64,000 bases of DNA from Sphaerotilus uruguayifluvii (GCF_013294065.1 NZ_JABSNM010000007.1:124001-188000), one strand, 5' to 3'. Shown: positions 54,628-64,000, counted from the stretch's first letter. Program-made: numbers and translations. Notes: generated from the letters alone by a model not told the origin.

Positions 54628-54672
54628 CGTGGGACACGGAAACGGCGCGAACCGCTTCCGGTGCCGTCAGAC

Positions 54673-55029
54673 TCAAGCGAGCTGGGCCTTCACCTTCTCG
54701 ACGATGCTGCCGAAGGCGGCAGGATCGTTGACGGCGAGGTCGGCCAGGACCTTGCGGTCGAGGTCGATCTGGGCCTTCTTCAGGCCGGCCACGAACTTGC
54801 TGTAGGTCAGACCCAGCGAGCGCGAAGCGGCGTTGATACGCGCGATCCACAGGCGGCGGAATTCGCGCTTCTTGGCACGGCGGTCACGGTAGGCGTACTG
54901 GCCCGCCTTCATCACCGCCTGCTTGGCGATGCGATAGACGTTCTTGCGACGACCACGGAAACCCTTGGCCAGGGCGAGGACCTTCTTGTGACGGGCGCGG
55001 GCGGTGACACCACGTTTGACGCGAGGCAT
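54673..55029 (-). CDS. rplT: 50S ribosomal protein L20
   Basis: 118 residues, beginning [20 protein letters not shown], with [19 protein letters not shown] and [20 protein letters not shown] matching L20 throughout. L20 is an early 23S rRNA assembly protein and often represses its own operon by binding the rpmI leader. It lies 25 bp after rpmI. Confidence 0.98.
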   Translation of the reverse strand: MPRVKRGVTARARHKKVLALAKGFRGRRKNVYRIAKQAVMKAGQYAYRDRRAKKREFRRLWIARINAASRSLGLTYSKFVAGLKKAQIDLDRKVLADLAVNDPAAFGSIVEKVKAQLA

Positions 55030-55054
55030 TGTGTGACTCCTTCAGTGTGGTGGA

Positions 55055-55258
55055 TTACAGACCGGCGAACGGCAGCATCTGTGCGATGTGACCCATGTTG
55101 GTCTCGTGCACATTGGCGGCGCCGCGCAGCTGGCGCTTCGTCTTGGTCGACTTCTTCGTCAGGATGTGGCGCTTGAAGGCTTGGCCGCGCTTCACGGTAC
55201 CACCCGGACGCACGCGAAAACGCTTCTTCGCGCTGCTCTTGGTCTTCATCTTGGGCAT
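55055..55258 (-). CDS. rpmI: 50S ribosomal protein L35
   Basis: 67 residues: [20 protein letters not shown], then [20 protein letters not shown], the whole L35 pattern. AGGAGCAGTC precedes the start. It is the middle gene of infC-rpmI-rplT; the 201 bp between infC and rpmI may carry the L20 control region, but I cannot draw it with confidence. Confidence 0.98.
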   Translation of the reverse strand: MPKMKTKSSAKKRFRVRPGGTVKRGQAFKRHILTKKSTKTKRQLRGAANVHETNMGHIAQMLPFAGL

Positions 55259-55459
55259 GACTGCTCCTTCGGATTGTTCCTGCGAGGCGGCCCGAACGGA
55301 CTCGGACTCTTGGGGGCCTGCGGGCACTGAGCCACGGGGATCGGCGACCAGACCGCCCGCGGGCTCGAAAAACGTCGATTGTCGCCCAGCGGCGACTTTT
55401 CTGCCAGCCCCCTGCCCCGACGAAACGCGGGGCACGGGCTCAGGCAGAGCGCGCAGGCT

Positions 55460-56008
55460 TCACTTCTTGCGCTTCGGGGCCAGCACCATGATCATCTGGC
55501 GGCCTTCGAGCTTGGGCATGTGCTCGACCACCGAGACGTCGGTCAGCTCGTCGCGGACGCGCTCGAGCAGCCGCATGCCGATCTCCTGGTGGGTGATCTC
55601 GCGACCGCGGAAGCGCAGCGTGACCTTGCCCTTGTCGCCATCCTCGAGGAAGCGGCGCAGGTTGCGCATCTTGATCTGGTAGTCGCCTTCGTCCGTGCCC
55701 GGACGGAACTTGACTTCCTTCACGTCGATGACGTGCTGCTTGGCCTTGGCCTCGGCGGCACGCTTCTGTTCCTGATACTTGAACTTGCCATAGTCCATCA
55801 GGCGGCACACCGGCGGCTGCGCCGTCGCGGAGATCTCCACCAGGTCCACGTCGCTTTCGGCGGCCAGCCGCAGGGCCTCCTGGATGCTGACGATGCCCAG
55901 CGGCTCGTTTTCCGGTCCGTTCAGACGGACTTCGGGGACGACGATCTCGCGGTTGAGGCGATGCTTGCGCTCCGCGTTGGGCGTGCGGCGATCAAGAAAG
56001 GTAGCGAT
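55460..56008 (-). CDS. infC: Translation initiation factor IF-3 (rare ATC start codon)
   Basis: 182 residues if translation begins at the ATC at 56008, preceded by GAAGGAATCTC. The N-domain then reads [20 protein letters not shown] and [15 protein letters not shown], full length for IF-3. The first in-frame ATG would remove the whole N-domain. Rare start codons (ATT, ATC) are the known basis of IF-3 autoregulation because IF-3 itself rejects them. The C-domain includes [20 protein letters not shown] and [17 protein letters not shown]. Confidence 0.95.
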   Translation of the reverse strand: MATFLDRRTPNAERKHRLNREIVVPEVRLNGPENEPLGIVSIQEALRLAAESDVDLVEISATAQPPVCRLMDYGKFKYQEQKRAAEAKAKQHVIDVKEVKFRPGTDEGDYQIKMRNLRRFLEDGDKGKVTLRFRGREITHQEIGMRLLERVRDELTDVSVVEHMPKLEGRQMIMVLAPKRKK

Positions 56009-56085
56009 GGTGAGATTCCTTCAAGGGCTGGCGACCCAAAAACCATGGATTCACGCCTGGGGACAAGGACCGAAGGCGCCGGGCC

Positions 56086-58011
56086 TCACTCGCTCCGCAC
56101 GGGAGCCAGTTCGGCGGCGATCTTCCGGGAGAAGGCTTCGAGAGCCATCACCCCGAGGTCCTGATTGCCTCGGGCGCGCACTGCAACGGCCCCCGCGGCC
56201 CTCTCCTTGTCACCGACAACGAGCAGGTAAGGAACCTTCTGCAAAGAATGCTCGCGGATTTTATACGTGATCTTTTCATTACGCAAATCGAGAGCCACCC
56301 TAAGTCCTTGTTTTTGCAGCGTTTTGACCACGTCGCGTGCATAGTCGGCCTGCGCGTCGGTGATGTTGAGCACCACGACCTGGGTCGGCGCCAGCCAGGC
56401 GGGCAGCGCGCCGGCGTGCTCCTCGATCAGGATGCCGATGAAACGCTCGAGGCTGCCGAGGATGGCGCGGTGCAGCATCACCGGGTGCACCCGATCGCCC
56501 GATTCCGCGACATATTCCGCACCCAGGCGCTCGGGGAGCGAGAAATCGACCTGGATCGTGCCGCACTGCCAGTGGCGGCCCAGCGCATCCTTCAGCGTGT
56601 ACTCGATCTTCGGGCCGTAGAAGGCGCCGTCGCCCGGGGCGATCTCGAACTCGCAGCCGGTGCGGCGCAGGCTCTCGATCAGCGCGCTCTCGGCCTTGTC
56701 CCACAGCGCGTCGGCGCCGATGCGCTTCTCCGGGCGGGTGGCGACCTTGTAGAGGATCTCGGTGAAGCCGAAGTCGGCATAGACCTTCTGCAGCAGCGCG
56801 GTGAAGGCGTCGCACTCGGCCTGGATCTGGTCCTCGGTGCAGAAGATGTGGCCATCGTCCTGCGTGAAGCCGCGCACGCGCATGATGCCGTGCAGGCCGC
56901 CGGTCGGCTCGTTGCGGTGGCACTGGCCGAACTCGCCGTAGCGCAGCGGCAGGTCGCGGTAGCTCTTGATGCCCTGCTTGTAGATGAGGATGTGGCCGGG
57001 GCAGTTCATCGGCTTGAGCGCGTAGTCGCGCTTCTCCGACTCGGTCACGAACATGTTGTCGCGGTACTTGTCCCAGTGGCCGGTCTTCTCCCACAGGCCC
57101 TTGTCGAGGATCTGCGGACCCTTGACCTCCTGGTAGCCGTTGTCGCGGTAGACCTGCCGCATGTACTGCTCGACCGCCTGCCAGACCGTCCAGCCCTTCG
57201 GGTGCCAGAAGACGGTGCCGGGCGAATGCTCGTCCATGTGGAAGAGGTCGAGCTCGCGGCCCAGGCGGCGGTGGTCGCGCTTCTCGGCCTCTTCCAGCAT
57301 CGTCAGGTACTTCTGCAGATCGTCCTTGGTGGCCCAGGCGGTGCCGTAGACGCGCTGCAGCATCTCGTTGCGGTGGTCGCCGCGCCAGTAGGCGCCGGCC
57401 ACCTTCATCAGCTTGAAGAACTTCAGCTTGCCCGTCGACGGCACGTGCGGGCCGCGGCACAGGTCGGTGAAGGCGCCCTCGGCGTAGAGCGAGACGTCCT
57501 GGTCGGCCGGGATGCTCTCGATGATCTCGGCCTTGTAGGCCTCGCCGATCGACTTGAAGTAGCCGACCGCCTCGTCGCGCGGCACGACGCGACGCACGAC
57601 CTTCTCGTCCCGGTTCGCCAGCTCGGTCATCTTCTTCTCGATGGCCGCCAGATCCTCGGGCGTGAAGGGGCGCTTGTAGGCGAAGTCGTAGTAGAAGCCG
57701 TGCTCGATCGTCGGGCCGATGGTGACCTGCGCGTCGGGGAACAGCTCCTTGACCGCGTAGGCCAGCAGGTGGGCGGTCGAGTGGCGGATGATGTCCAGGC
57801 CGTCGGCGTCCTTGGCGGTGATGATCGCCAGCTTCGTGTCGGCCTCGATCAGATGGCTGGTGTCGACCAGGCGCGCGCCCTCGCCCGCGCCGACGCGACC
57901 GGCCAGGGCCGCCTTGGCCAGTCCGGTGCCGATCGACGCGGCGACATCGGCCACGGTGACCGGGCCGGGAAATTCACGCAGGGAGCCATCGGGGAGCTGG
58001 ATCGAGATCAT
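56086..58011 (-). CDS. thrS: Threonyl-tRNA synthetase
   Basis: 641 residues. The N-terminal TGS domain ([20 protein letters not shown]) is followed by the editing domain with [20 protein letters not shown], then the catalytic core with the zinc-binding Cys in [15 protein letters not shown], and a C-terminal anticodon-binding domain ([16 protein letters not shown]). It charges tRNA-Thr. Upstream lies a short Thr-rich leader ORF and an intrinsic terminator, suggesting control by threonyl-tRNA supply. It precedes infC by 77 bp as in many bacteria. Confidence 0.98.
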   Translation of the reverse strand: MISIQLPDGSLREFPGPVTVADVAASIGTGLAKAALAGRVGAGEGARLVDTSHLIEADTKLAIITAKDADGLDIIRHSTAHLLAYAVKELFPDAQVTIGPTIEHGFYYDFAYKRPFTPEDLAAIEKKMTELANRDEKVVRRVVPRDEAVGYFKSIGEAYKAEIIESIPADQDVSLYAEGAFTDLCRGPHVPSTGKLKFFKLMKVAGAYWRGDHRNEMLQRVYGTAWATKDDLQKYLTMLEEAEKRDHRRLGRELDLFHMDEHSPGTVFWHPKGWTVWQAVEQYMRQVYRDNGYQEVKGPQILDKGLWEKTGHWDKYRDNMFVTESEKRDYALKPMNCPGHILIYKQGIKSYRDLPLRYGEFGQCHRNEPTGGLHGIMRVRGFTQDDGHIFCTEDQIQAECDAFTALLQKVYADFGFTEILYKVATRPEKRIGADALWDKAESALIESLRRTGCEFEIAPGDGAFYGPKIEYTLKDALGRHWQCGTIQVDFSLPERLGAEYVAESGDRVHPVMLHRAILGSLERFIGILIEEHAGALPAWLAPTQVVVLNITDAQADYARDVVKTLQKQGLRVALDLRNEKITYKIREHSLQKVPYLLVVGDKERAAGAVAVRARGNQDLGVMALEAFSRKIAAELAPVRSE

Positions 58012-58049
58012 CGGGGAACCTTGGACGGAAGAGGAATTCGGAAAAGCAA

Positions 58050-58072
58050 AAAGCGCGGGGCCGCCGCGCTTT
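58050..58072 (-). terminator. Attenuator-like terminator in the thrS leader
   Basis: AAAGCGCGG / CCGCGCTTT form a perfect 9-bp stem around a 5-nt loop. On the minus strand T-rich TTTTTGCTTTTCC follows, 38 bp before the thrS start codon and 40 bp after the leader ORF stop. Confidence 0.8.
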
Positions 58073-58112
58073 CCGTCTGGGGACTGTCGGGAAACAAGCC
58101 GCGGCCGACCGG

Positions 58113-58160
58113 TCAGACCGCGGTGGCGGTCCGTGATGGCGGAGGAGTTCGCGGTGTCAT
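58113..58160 (-). CDS. Candidate thrS leader peptide, 15 residues with four Thr
   Basis: The ORF reads [15 protein letters not shown] and stops. Thr codons are ACA, ACT, ACC and ACC; four Pro are also present. CAAGGG sits just before the ATG. It lies between a -10-like TAAAAT (58221-58216) and the terminator hairpin ahead of thrS, the arrangement of ribosome-mediated attenuation. Whether it is translated is unknown. Confidence 0.6.
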   Translation of the reverse strand: MTPRTPPPSRTATAV

Positions 58161-58270
58161 AACCCTTGGTGCCTTTCCCGTGTCTTGCTGGTCGGTGGAT
58201 CGGAGGGATCCGGTCATTTTATCCGATGGCATCCGCTCGTGCCGAGCGGCGATGTCGTCGGCGATCGCAC

Positions 58271-58309
58271 AAAAAAAGAGGCCCCGGAGGCATGAACTCC
58301 AGGGCCTTC
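58271..58309 (-). terminator. Rho-independent terminator after aceA
   Basis: On the minus strand AGGCCC-T-GGAG...CTCC-G-GGGCCT forms a 10-bp stem with one mismatch, followed by seven T. The rest of 58310-58416 holds nothing I can name. Confidence 0.9.
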
Positions 58310-58416
58310 AAGAACAGAACTCAAAACAGAACGTTGCAAAGCCACATGAACTGTGGGTTGGCACCCGCGCGGCCGACCGGATCACGGACCGGCCCGCACG
58401 GGCGCCGGAGCAGTCA

Positions 58417-59733
58417 TCAGTGGAACTGCTCTTCCTCGGTCGAGCCGGTCAGCGCCTTGACGCTGGACGACCCGCCCTGGATCACGGTGGTCACTTCGTC
58501 GAAGTAGCCGGTGCCGACTTCCTGCTGGTGCGACACGAAGGTGTAGCCTTGTTCGCGAGCCTGGAATTCCGGCTCCTGCACCATGTTGACGTAGTGCTTC
58601 ATTCCTTCGCCGCGGGCATAGGCGTGGGCGAACTTGAAGGTGTTGTACCAGTTGACGTGGATGCCGGCCAGCGTGATGAACTGGTACTTGTAGCCCAGCG
58701 CGCTCAGCTCTTCCTGGAAGGAAGCGATCTGGCTGTCGCTCAGGTTCTTCTTCCAGTTGAACGACGGCGAGCAGTTGTACGACAGCAGCTTGCCCGGGCA
58801 GGCGGCCAGGACGGCCTGCGCGAATTCACGGGCGAAGCCGATGTCGGGCACGCCGGTCTCGCACCACACCAGGTCGGCGTAGGGCGCGTAGGCGACGCCA
58901 CGGCTGATCGACTGCTCCAGACCGTTCTTCACGCGGAAGAAGCCTTCCTGGGTGCGCTCGCCGGTCAGGAACGGCTTGTCGTTCTCGTCGTAGTCCGAGG
59001 TGATCAGGTTGGCGGCTTCGGCGTCGGTGCGGGCCAGGATCAGGGTCGGCACGCCCATGACGTCGGCGGCGAAACGGGCGGAGATCAGCTTCTCGACGGC
59101 TTCGCGGGTCGGGACCAGCACCTTGCCGCCCATGTGGCCGCACTTCTTGGCCGCGGCCAGCTGGTCTTCGAAGTGAACGCCGGCAGCGCCCGACGCGATC
59201 ATGTTCTTCATCAGCTCGAAGGCGTTCAGCACGCCGCCGAAACCGGCTTCCGCGTCAGCGACGATCGGCAGGAAGTAGTCGATGTAGCCTTCGTCGCCCG
59301 GGTTGATGCCGCGGCTCCACTGGATCTCGTCGGCGCGCTTGAAGGTGTTGTTGATGCGACGGACCATCGTCGGCACCGAGTCGTAGGCGTACAGCGACTG
59401 GTCCGGGTACATCGTCTCGGAGGTGTTGCCGTCGGCGGCGACTTGCCAGCCCGACAGGTACACGGCTTCCAGGCCGGCCTTGGCCTGCTGCATCGCCTGA
59501 CCGGCGGTGATCGCGCCGAAGGCGTTGACGTAGCCCTTCTTGGCGCCGCCGTTGACCTTGTCCCACAGGACCTTGGCGCCGCGCTGGGCCAGGGTGTACT
59601 CGGGCTGCAGCGAGCCGCGCAGACGCACGACGTCGGCGGCGCTGTAGCCGCGCTTCACCAGCTTCCAGCGGGGGTTCTCAGCCCAGTCCTTCTCGAGGGC
59701 GGCGATCTGTTGTTCGCGGGTCAGGTTCGTCAT
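58417..59733 (-). CDS. aceA: Isocitrate lyase
   Basis: 438 residues from [17 protein letters not shown]; the open frame extends 30 codons upstream without support. The active-site signature KKCGHMGGK is complete. [22 protein letters not shown] and [12 protein letters not shown] are further family blocks. It splits isocitrate to glyoxylate and succinate in the glyoxylate shunt, for growth on acetate or fatty acids. malate synthase is not in this window. An 18-bp palindrome lies 93 bp upstream and may bind a regulator. Confidence 0.97.
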   Translation of the reverse strand: MTNLTREQQIAALEKDWAENPRWKLVKRGYSAADVVRLRGSLQPEYTLAQRGAKVLWDKVNGGAKKGYVNAFGAITAGQAMQQAKAGLEAVYLSGWQVAADGNTSETMYPDQSLYAYDSVPTMVRRINNTFKRADEIQWSRGINPGDEGYIDYFLPIVADAEAGFGGVLNAFELMKNMIASGAAGVHFEDQLAAAKKCGHMGGKVLVPTREAVEKLISARFAADVMGVPTLILARTDAEAANLITSDYDENDKPFLTGERTQEGFFRVKNGLEQSISRGVAYAPYADLVWCETGVPDIGFAREFAQAVLAACPGKLLSYNCSPSFNWKKNLSDSQIASFQEELSALGYKYQFITLAGIHVNWYNTFKFAHAYARGEGMKHYVNMVQEPEFQAREQGYTFVSHQQEVGTGYFDEVTTVIQGGSSSVKALTGSTEEEQFH

Positions 59734-59825
59734 GAGTCTCTCCGTTCGACGGTGTTTCAAGGAGGCTGAACACGGCGTGTTCGATGGCTCAAGCTTAATC
59801 CCGACCCTTCCGGACGCCAACACTT

Positions 59826-59843
59826 ATGTCTTATATAAGACAT
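59826..59843. promoter_or_regulatory. Perfect 18-bp palindrome upstream of aceA
   Basis: ATGTCTTATATAAGACAT is its own reverse complement, with TATATA at the centre, 93 bp before the aceA start. The flanking 59844-59972 is AT-rich and holds no gene. The symmetry suggests a dimeric regulator (GntR- or TetR-like size) covering the promoter. Confidence 0.6.
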
Positions 59844-59972
59844 CTTTTTGATCTCAATTAAATCAACAACTTAGCGCATTCATTGCACATCATGGGAAAA
59901 GTTTTCTCACGATGGAAAATTTTGATGCGCCGCAGCACCGATTCTTTCCGCATTATGGAAACGCTTTCGCCT

Positions 59973-61346
59973 TCATGAAAAAAGTGCCCCGTCGCCGAGG
60001 CCCGGCCGCGCGAGCAGTTCGTCGAGCCGCTGCGCGACCCGGTCGATCGCCGCATCGTCCGTCTCGGGCGAGACCAGCAGCATGTCGTGGAAGGGCGTCA
60101 GCAGCACGCCGCGGTTGAGCAGCCACAGGTGCAGCAGCCGCTCCAGCGGCGCGTGCATCGCCGCGGCGGCCTCGCGCGCATCGCGCGGCGCGCGGGCACA
60201 GAACTGCAGTTCCATGCGCGCGCCCAGCCGGGTGACGCTCCAGGGCAGCGCACGCGCGGCGATCACCTGCTCCAGCGCGGCCTGCAGCCGCGCCGCGCCG
60301 GCCTCCATGCGCGCCCAGGCCGCGGGCGTCATCACCTCGGCCAGACAGGCCTGCAGCGCCGCCAGCCCGAGCAGGCCGCCCGAGAGCGTCGTGCCGATGC
60401 CGGAATGGCCCTCGGGCGCGGCCTCCTTCGTGCGCGCCATGCGCTCGGCCACCGCATCGGTGAAGCCGTAGACCGCGCAGGGCATGCCGCCGGCCACCGC
60501 CTTGCCGGCGACCAGGAAGTCCGGCTGCAGCCCGAGCCGGCGGCCCAGCCCGCCGGGGCCGCTCGACAGCGTGTGCGTCTCGTCGAGCACCAGCAGCGTG
60601 CCGTGGCGCCGGCAGGCCGCCTGCACCGCCTCCAGGAAACCCGGCAGCGGCGGCACCAGGCCGCAGTTGGTGAGCGCGGGCTCGGTCAGCACCGCCGCGA
60701 TGTCGCCGCCGGCCAGCGCCGCCTCGACCGCCGCGGCATCGTTGAACGGCACGACGACGGTGCCGATCGCCAGATCCTGCACCTGGCCGAGCAGGCTGGC
60801 GCGGGTGAGCGTGCGCCCGTCGTCGGCGCGGTCGACCAGCGTGTCGTCGACGGTGCCGTGATAGCAGCCCTCGAAGACCAGCAGCTTCGGCCGCCCGGTG
60901 ATCGCGCGCGCCCAGCGCAGCACGAAACGGTTGGCGTCGGTCGCGCTCAGCGTGACCTGCCAGCGCGGCAGCCCGAACAGCGCGGCCAGCCGCCGGCCGA
61001 TGTCGGGCAGCGTCCCGGGCGGCAGCATCGCGGTCAGGCCGCGCCCGGCCTGAAGCGCCAGCGCCTGCGCCACCGGCGCCGGGCCGTGGCCGAACATCGC
61101 GCCGGTGTCGCCCAGGCAGAAATCGTCGTAGACATGCCCGTCGACGCAGCGCAGCCACGCGCCGCGCGCCTCGGCGACGAAGAGCGGCCTCGGCGCCGGC
61201 CAGTCGCGCATCCAGTGCATCGGCAGGCCGTAGAGCCAGTGGCGCGTGGCCTCGTCGGCCAGCGCGACCGAACGCGGGTGGGTGTCGAGATAGCGCTGCA
61301 CCTCGGCGGCGTGCAGGGCCTGCAGGGTTTCGGGCGAGGTCTTCAT
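59973..61346 (-). CDS. Class III (GSA-like) PLP-dependent aminotransferase
   Basis: 457 residues from the ATG at 61346 (MKTSPETLQALHAAEVQRYL). The PLP lysine is K282 in FLVAGKAVAGGMP. LLVFEGCYHGTVDD and LLVLDETHTLSSGPGGL are the class III cofactor blocks. It resembles glutamate-1-semialdehyde aminotransferase-type enzymes, not HemL itself. The substrate is unknown. It is divergent from the agmatinase-like gene 48 bp away, so the two may act in one amine pathway. Confidence 0.9.
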   Translation of the reverse strand: MKTSPETLQALHAAEVQRYLDTHPRSVALADEATRHWLYGLPMHWMRDWPAPRPLFVAEARGAWLRCVDGHVYDDFCLGDTGAMFGHGPAPVAQALALQAGRGLTAMLPPGTLPDIGRRLAALFGLPRWQVTLSATDANRFVLRWARAITGRPKLLVFEGCYHGTVDDTLVDRADDGRTLTRASLLGQVQDLAIGTVVVPFNDAAAVEAALAGGDIAAVLTEPALTNCGLVPPLPGFLEAVQAACRRHGTLLVLDETHTLSSGPGGLGRRLGLQPDFLVAGKAVAGGMPCAVYGFTDAVAERMARTKEAAPEGHSGIGTTLSGGLLGLAALQACLAEVMTPAAWARMEAGAARLQAALEQVIAARALPWSVTRLGARMELQFCARAPRDAREAAAAMHAPLERLLHLWLLNRGVLLTPFHDMLLVSPETDDAAIDRVAQRLDELLARPGLGDGALFS

Positions 61347-61394
61347 GCCGCGGATCTTGCACACTGCGGGCCTGATCGACCCTCGGTTCAAGCC

Positions 61395-62330
61395 ATGAGC
61401 GACCACGCCTTCGCCTTCCTGTCCGCGCACACCTTCCTGAAGGTGCCCGCAGGCCCGCAGCCCCGCCCCTTCGGCCTGGCCGGCATCGCCTGGGACGGCG
61501 CCGTCACCAACCGCCCCGGCGCGCGCTTCGGCCCGCGCTCGATCCGTCAGGCCAGCCACATGCTGTGCGACGGCATCCATCCGCTGTTCGAGGTCTCGCC
61601 GGACGCGCTGCTGTGCGACCACGGCGACCTGGCGCTGCCCAACACCAGCCTGGAGCGCATGCGCGCGGCGCTGGAGCCGCAGGCCGCGGCGCTGCTGGCG
61701 CGCCAGCACATGGTCTGGCTCGGCGGCGACCACTCGATCACGCTGTCGCTGCTGCGCGCCCAGCGCCGGCTGCACGGCCGCCCGCTCGGCGTGCTGCACT
61801 TCGACGCCCACTGCGACACCTGGGAAGACCATTTCGGCGAGCCCAGCGGCCACGGCACCTGGGTGTACGAGGCGATCCAGGAGGGCCTGGTCGATCCGCA
61901 GGCGTTTGCGCAGATCGGCATCCGCAGCGCCGGCCACCGCGCCGCGCGCGACTACGTGCGCGACCAGGGCGGCCTGATCTGGACCGCGCGCGACCTGCGC
62001 GGGCGCGAAAGCGCCGCCCAGCTCGCCGAGGTCATCGACGCGCTGAAGGCGCGCTGGGCCGCCTGCGGCCAGCCGCCGCTCTACCTCAGCTTCGACATCG
62101 ACGCGCTCGATCCGGCCTTCGCGCCGGGCACCGGCACGCCCGAGCCCGGCGGCCTGACGACCGCGCAGGCGCTGACGCTGCTCGAGGAGCTCGCCGGCGA
62201 GAACTGGGTCGGCATGGACTGCGTCGAGGTCGCGCCGCCCTACGACCACGCCGATCTCAGCAGCAACGCCGCCGCGACGCTGGTCTGGACCTATCTGTGC
62301 GGCCAGGCGGCGAAGAAGGCACCAGAATGA
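61395..62330 (+). CDS. Agmatinase/guanidino-hydrolase (arginase family)
   Basis: 311 residues from MSDHAFAFLSAHTFLKVP. The binuclear Mn site is complete: WLGGDHSITLSLLRA, LHFDAHCDTWEDHF and LSFDIDALDPAFAPGTGTP. GIAWDGAVTNRPGARFGPRS is typical of agmatinases rather than arginases. It removes urea from agmatine or a related guanidino compound such as guanidinobutyrate; sequence alone does not decide. The divergent aminotransferase could process the amine product. Confidence 0.92.
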   Translation: MSDHAFAFLSAHTFLKVPAGPQPRPFGLAGIAWDGAVTNRPGARFGPRSIRQASHMLCDGIHPLFEVSPDALLCDHGDLALPNTSLERMRAALEPQAAALLARQHMVWLGGDHSITLSLLRAQRRLHGRPLGVLHFDAHCDTWEDHFGEPSGHGTWVYEAIQEGLVDPQAFAQIGIRSAGHRAARDYVRDQGGLIWTARDLRGRESAAQLAEVIDALKARWAACGQPPLYLSFDIDALDPAFAPGTGTPEPGGLTTAQALTLLEELAGENWVGMDCVEVAPPYDHADLSSNAAATLVWTYLCGQAAKKAPE

Positions 62331-62468
62331 GGCAAGATCGGCTCGGATGCACCTGAAATGTGAATTCCGGCATGACTGATCCCGGGTTGACCTCGCTCAA
62401 CCCGCGCCTGCGCCGCAGGTCAAGAATGGGCTCATCGCGCTGCAGCAGCGCACACCCAGGAGTCGATC

Positions 62469-63014
62469 ATGAGCATGCTTGCGTCCGTTGCCGTCGAAGC
62501 CGTCGTCCCGATGATGCCGCTGGCGGCCGAGCACGAATTCGAGGCCCTCGATGCCTGCCACCGCGAGGTGCTGGCGACGCTGCGCGACCTGGCGCGCCTG
62601 ATCGAGCATCTGGACGACCAGGGCGTCGATCCGGTGGCGCGCCGCATGGCCTCCGACGTGGTGCGCTTCTTCGGCCAGACCGCGCGCGCCCACCACGCCG
62701 ACGAGGAACGCCTGGTCTTTCCGGGCCTGCTCGCCAGCGACGACGCCGCACTGGTGCAGCACACCCGGCGCCTGCAGCAGGACCACGGCTGGCTGGAAGA
62801 GGACTGGCTCGAGCTGTCGGCCCAGCTCGACGCGGTCGCGCAGGGCTACAGCTGGTATGACATCGACGCGCTGCGCCAGGGCGTCGTCATCTTCACCGAG
62901 CTGTACAAGGACCACATCGATCTCGAGGAATCGCTGATCTATCCGGAAGCGCGGCGCCTGCTGGCCGAGCGTCCGGAGGCCGGCCAGGCCCGCGAGCGCC
63001 GCGCGCAGCGCTGA
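62469..63014 (+). CDS. Hemerythrin-like domain protein
   Basis: 181 residues, start chosen behind CCCAGGAGTCG. The four-helix bundle carries the expected ligands: the first His in DACHREVL, HHADEERLVFP, HTRRLQQDHGW and YKDHIDLEESLIYPEA. Such proteins bind a di-iron centre and sense or store oxygen or NO. It stands alone between the agmatinase-like and the transporter gene. Confidence 0.9.
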   Translation: MSMLASVAVEAVVPMMPLAAEHEFEALDACHREVLATLRDLARLIEHLDDQGVDPVARRMASDVVRFFGQTARAHHADEERLVFPGLLASDDAALVQHTRRLQQDHGWLEEDWLELSAQLDAVAQGYSWYDIDALRQGVVIFTELYKDHIDLEESLIYPEARRLLAERPEAGQARERRAQR

Positions 63015-63058
63015 GCCGCGCCGGGGCGCCGGTCGCGGCCGGGTGCGACACTCGGGGC

Positions 63059-63859
63059 ATGTCCCCGAACGACCTGGCTCTTACCCTTCCCCATCTGCTG
63101 ATCCTGGCCGCCTCCGCGCTGGGTGCCGGCGCGCTCAACGCGATCGCCGGCGGCGGCAGCTTCCTCACCTTTCCCGCGCTGGTCTGGACCGGCCTGCCGC
63201 CGATCGCCGCCAACGCGACCAGCGCGGTGGCGGTCAGCCCCGGCTACCTGGGCAGCGCGCTGGGCTTCCGGCGCGAGCTTGCCGCGCTGCCGGCCGCCCG
63301 GCGCCGCGTCGAGGCGCTGATCTGTGCCGTCGGCGGCCTGGCCGGCGCCGGGCTGCTGCTGGTCACGCCGGCCCGGCTGTTCTCGGCCGCGGTGCCGTGG
63401 CTGCTGCTGTTCGCCACCGTGCTGTTCGCGCTGGGTCCGCGGCTGCTGGCCGCGCGCCGCGCCCGGGCCGAGGCCGCCGGCCGGTCATCCTCGCCCGAGG
63501 CCGTGTCGCCGCTGGCACAGCGGCTCGGCCTGCTGGCGGTGGCCGTCTATGGCGGCTACTTCAACGGCGGCCTGGGCATCCTGCTGATGGCGCTGTATGC
63601 GCTGACCGGCGAGTCGAATCTCAACACCGCCAACGCGCTGAAGAACCTGAACTCGCTGGTGCTGTCGCTGCTGTCGGTGGCGGCCTTCGCCTGGGCCGGC
63701 GCGGTCGCCTGGCCGCAGGCGCTGGTGATGATGGTGGCGGCCACGCTGGGCGGCTTCATCGGCGCGCGGCTGGCGCGGCGCCTGCCGGCGGCCTGGGTGC
63801 GCACCGGCGTGGTGCTGACCGGGCTGGCGATGACGGTGGCCTTCCTGCTGCGCGGCTGA
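63059..63859 (+). CDS. TauE/SafE family membrane transporter
   Basis: 266 residues with about eight hydrophobic segments. GALNAIAGGGSFLTFPALV and ANATSAVAVSPGYLGSALG form the first signature half, YGGYFNGGLGILLMALYAL and NALKNLNSLVLSLLS the second, the internal duplication typical of TauE/SafE. Members export sulfite or sulfonates or move other anions; the substrate is not predictable here. Confidence 0.92.
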   Translation: MSPNDLALTLPHLLILAASALGAGALNAIAGGGSFLTFPALVWTGLPPIAANATSAVAVSPGYLGSALGFRRELAALPAARRRVEALICAVGGLAGAGLLLVTPARLFSAAVPWLLLFATVLFALGPRLLAARRARAEAAGRSSSPEAVSPLAQRLGLLAVAVYGGYFNGGLGILLMALYALTGESNLNTANALKNLNSLVLSLLSVAAFAWAGAVAWPQALVMMVAATLGGFIGARLARRLPAAWVRTGVVLTGLAMTVAFLLRG

Positions 63860-63886
63860 GCCCCGTCCGCCTTCCGCCGCCCGACG

Positions 63887-64000
63887 TCAGCCGAAGCGGC
63901 GCCGCTCCAGCGCCGCGCCGCCCTGGCCGTCGCCGCCCGGCGGCTCGCGGTAGCGCTCGAGCAGCAGCTCGCGCGCGCTGCGCTGGCTGAGCCGGCCGAC
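63887..64000 (-). CDS. C-terminal end of a gene running off the right edge
   Basis: 37 codons ending in TGA at 63887 are visible on the minus strand: RSARELLLERYREPP, then a Gly-rich stretch and ERRRFG. Codon use fits the genome. I do not recognise the product. Confidence 0.5.
   Translation of the reverse strand, partial: VGRLSQRSARELLLERYREPPGGDGQGGAALERRRFG

Noticed and set aside
54539-54672. A Phe attenuator in front of pheS like the E. coli pheM leader
   Set aside because: A terminator is present, but no start codon followed by Phe codons lies between rplT and it.

Overview
The window is high-GC DNA (about two thirds G+C by eye) from a betaproteobacterium, most likely order Burkholderiales. 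The block infC-rpmI-rplT-pheS-pheT-ihfA-merR followed by tRNA-Pro, a class III aminotransferase divergent from an agmatinase-like gene, an MbtH-like protein and an H-NS-like protein ending in a GETWSGRG-K-P motif all fit that placement. Genus cannot be fixed from the sequence alone.

Layout. (1) 1-2482: a LysM/FecR protein and the start of a CHASE2 sensor, translationally coupled. (2) 2601-18713: a complete type I-C CRISPR-Cas island, all cas genes on the minus strand: cas3, a 0.4-kb gap, cas5c, cas8c, cas7, cas4, cas1, cas2, the leader, then an array of 88 apparently identical 37-nt repeats with 87 spacers (3833-10133) that fades at its old end into decayed repeats (2847-3800). The island is bracketed by a 135-bp direct repeat: the 3' end of the VOC-family gene at 18714-19106 is present again, truncated and frameshifted, at 2601-2735. 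(3) 19241-31362: housekeeping genes (argA, yggX, iron-binding protein, H-NS-like, NlpC/P60, moaA, ispF, NYN nuclease-like, ispD, heme-binding barrel, mfd). (4) 31528-37139: signal peptidase, ECF sigma factor with a small membrane partner, patatin-like lipase, McrB-like ATPase, and a membrane protein of unknown role. (5) 37248-47426: a type I secretion system (ABC transporter, HlyD, TolC) next to a 1658-residue repeat protein carrying a calpain-type cysteine protease domain. (6) 47605-50527: D-serine dehydratase, a small secreted Cys protein, an orphan MbtH, tRNA-Pro(GGG), a MerR regulator. (7) 50563-59733: ihfA, pheT, pheS, rplT, rpmI, infC (ATC start), thrS with a candidate Thr-attenuation leader, aceA. 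(8) 59973-64000: aminotransferase, agmatinase-like, hemerythrin, TauE/SafE transporter, and the end of another gene.

The most notable signal is in the gap between cas3 and cas5c (15765-16171). On the plus strand there is one degenerate CRISPR repeat (16068-16102) that keeps a stem-loop and the exact last 12 nt of the array repeat, which include the 11-nt crRNA handle. It is followed by a spacer-like sequence whose first 17 nt match 14/17 to a site only about 95 bp away (16009-16025). That site carries a 5'-TTC PAM, and the mismatches fall at positions 6, 9 and 12; positions 6 and 12 are the ones flipped out in type I crRNA-target duplexes. The site lies just upstream of a 44-residue single-membrane-helix ORF (15826-15960) and of cas5c. 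The arrangement looks like a crRNA-like guide (CreA/CreR class) that would direct Cascade to repress either a small membrane toxin or the cas operon itself.
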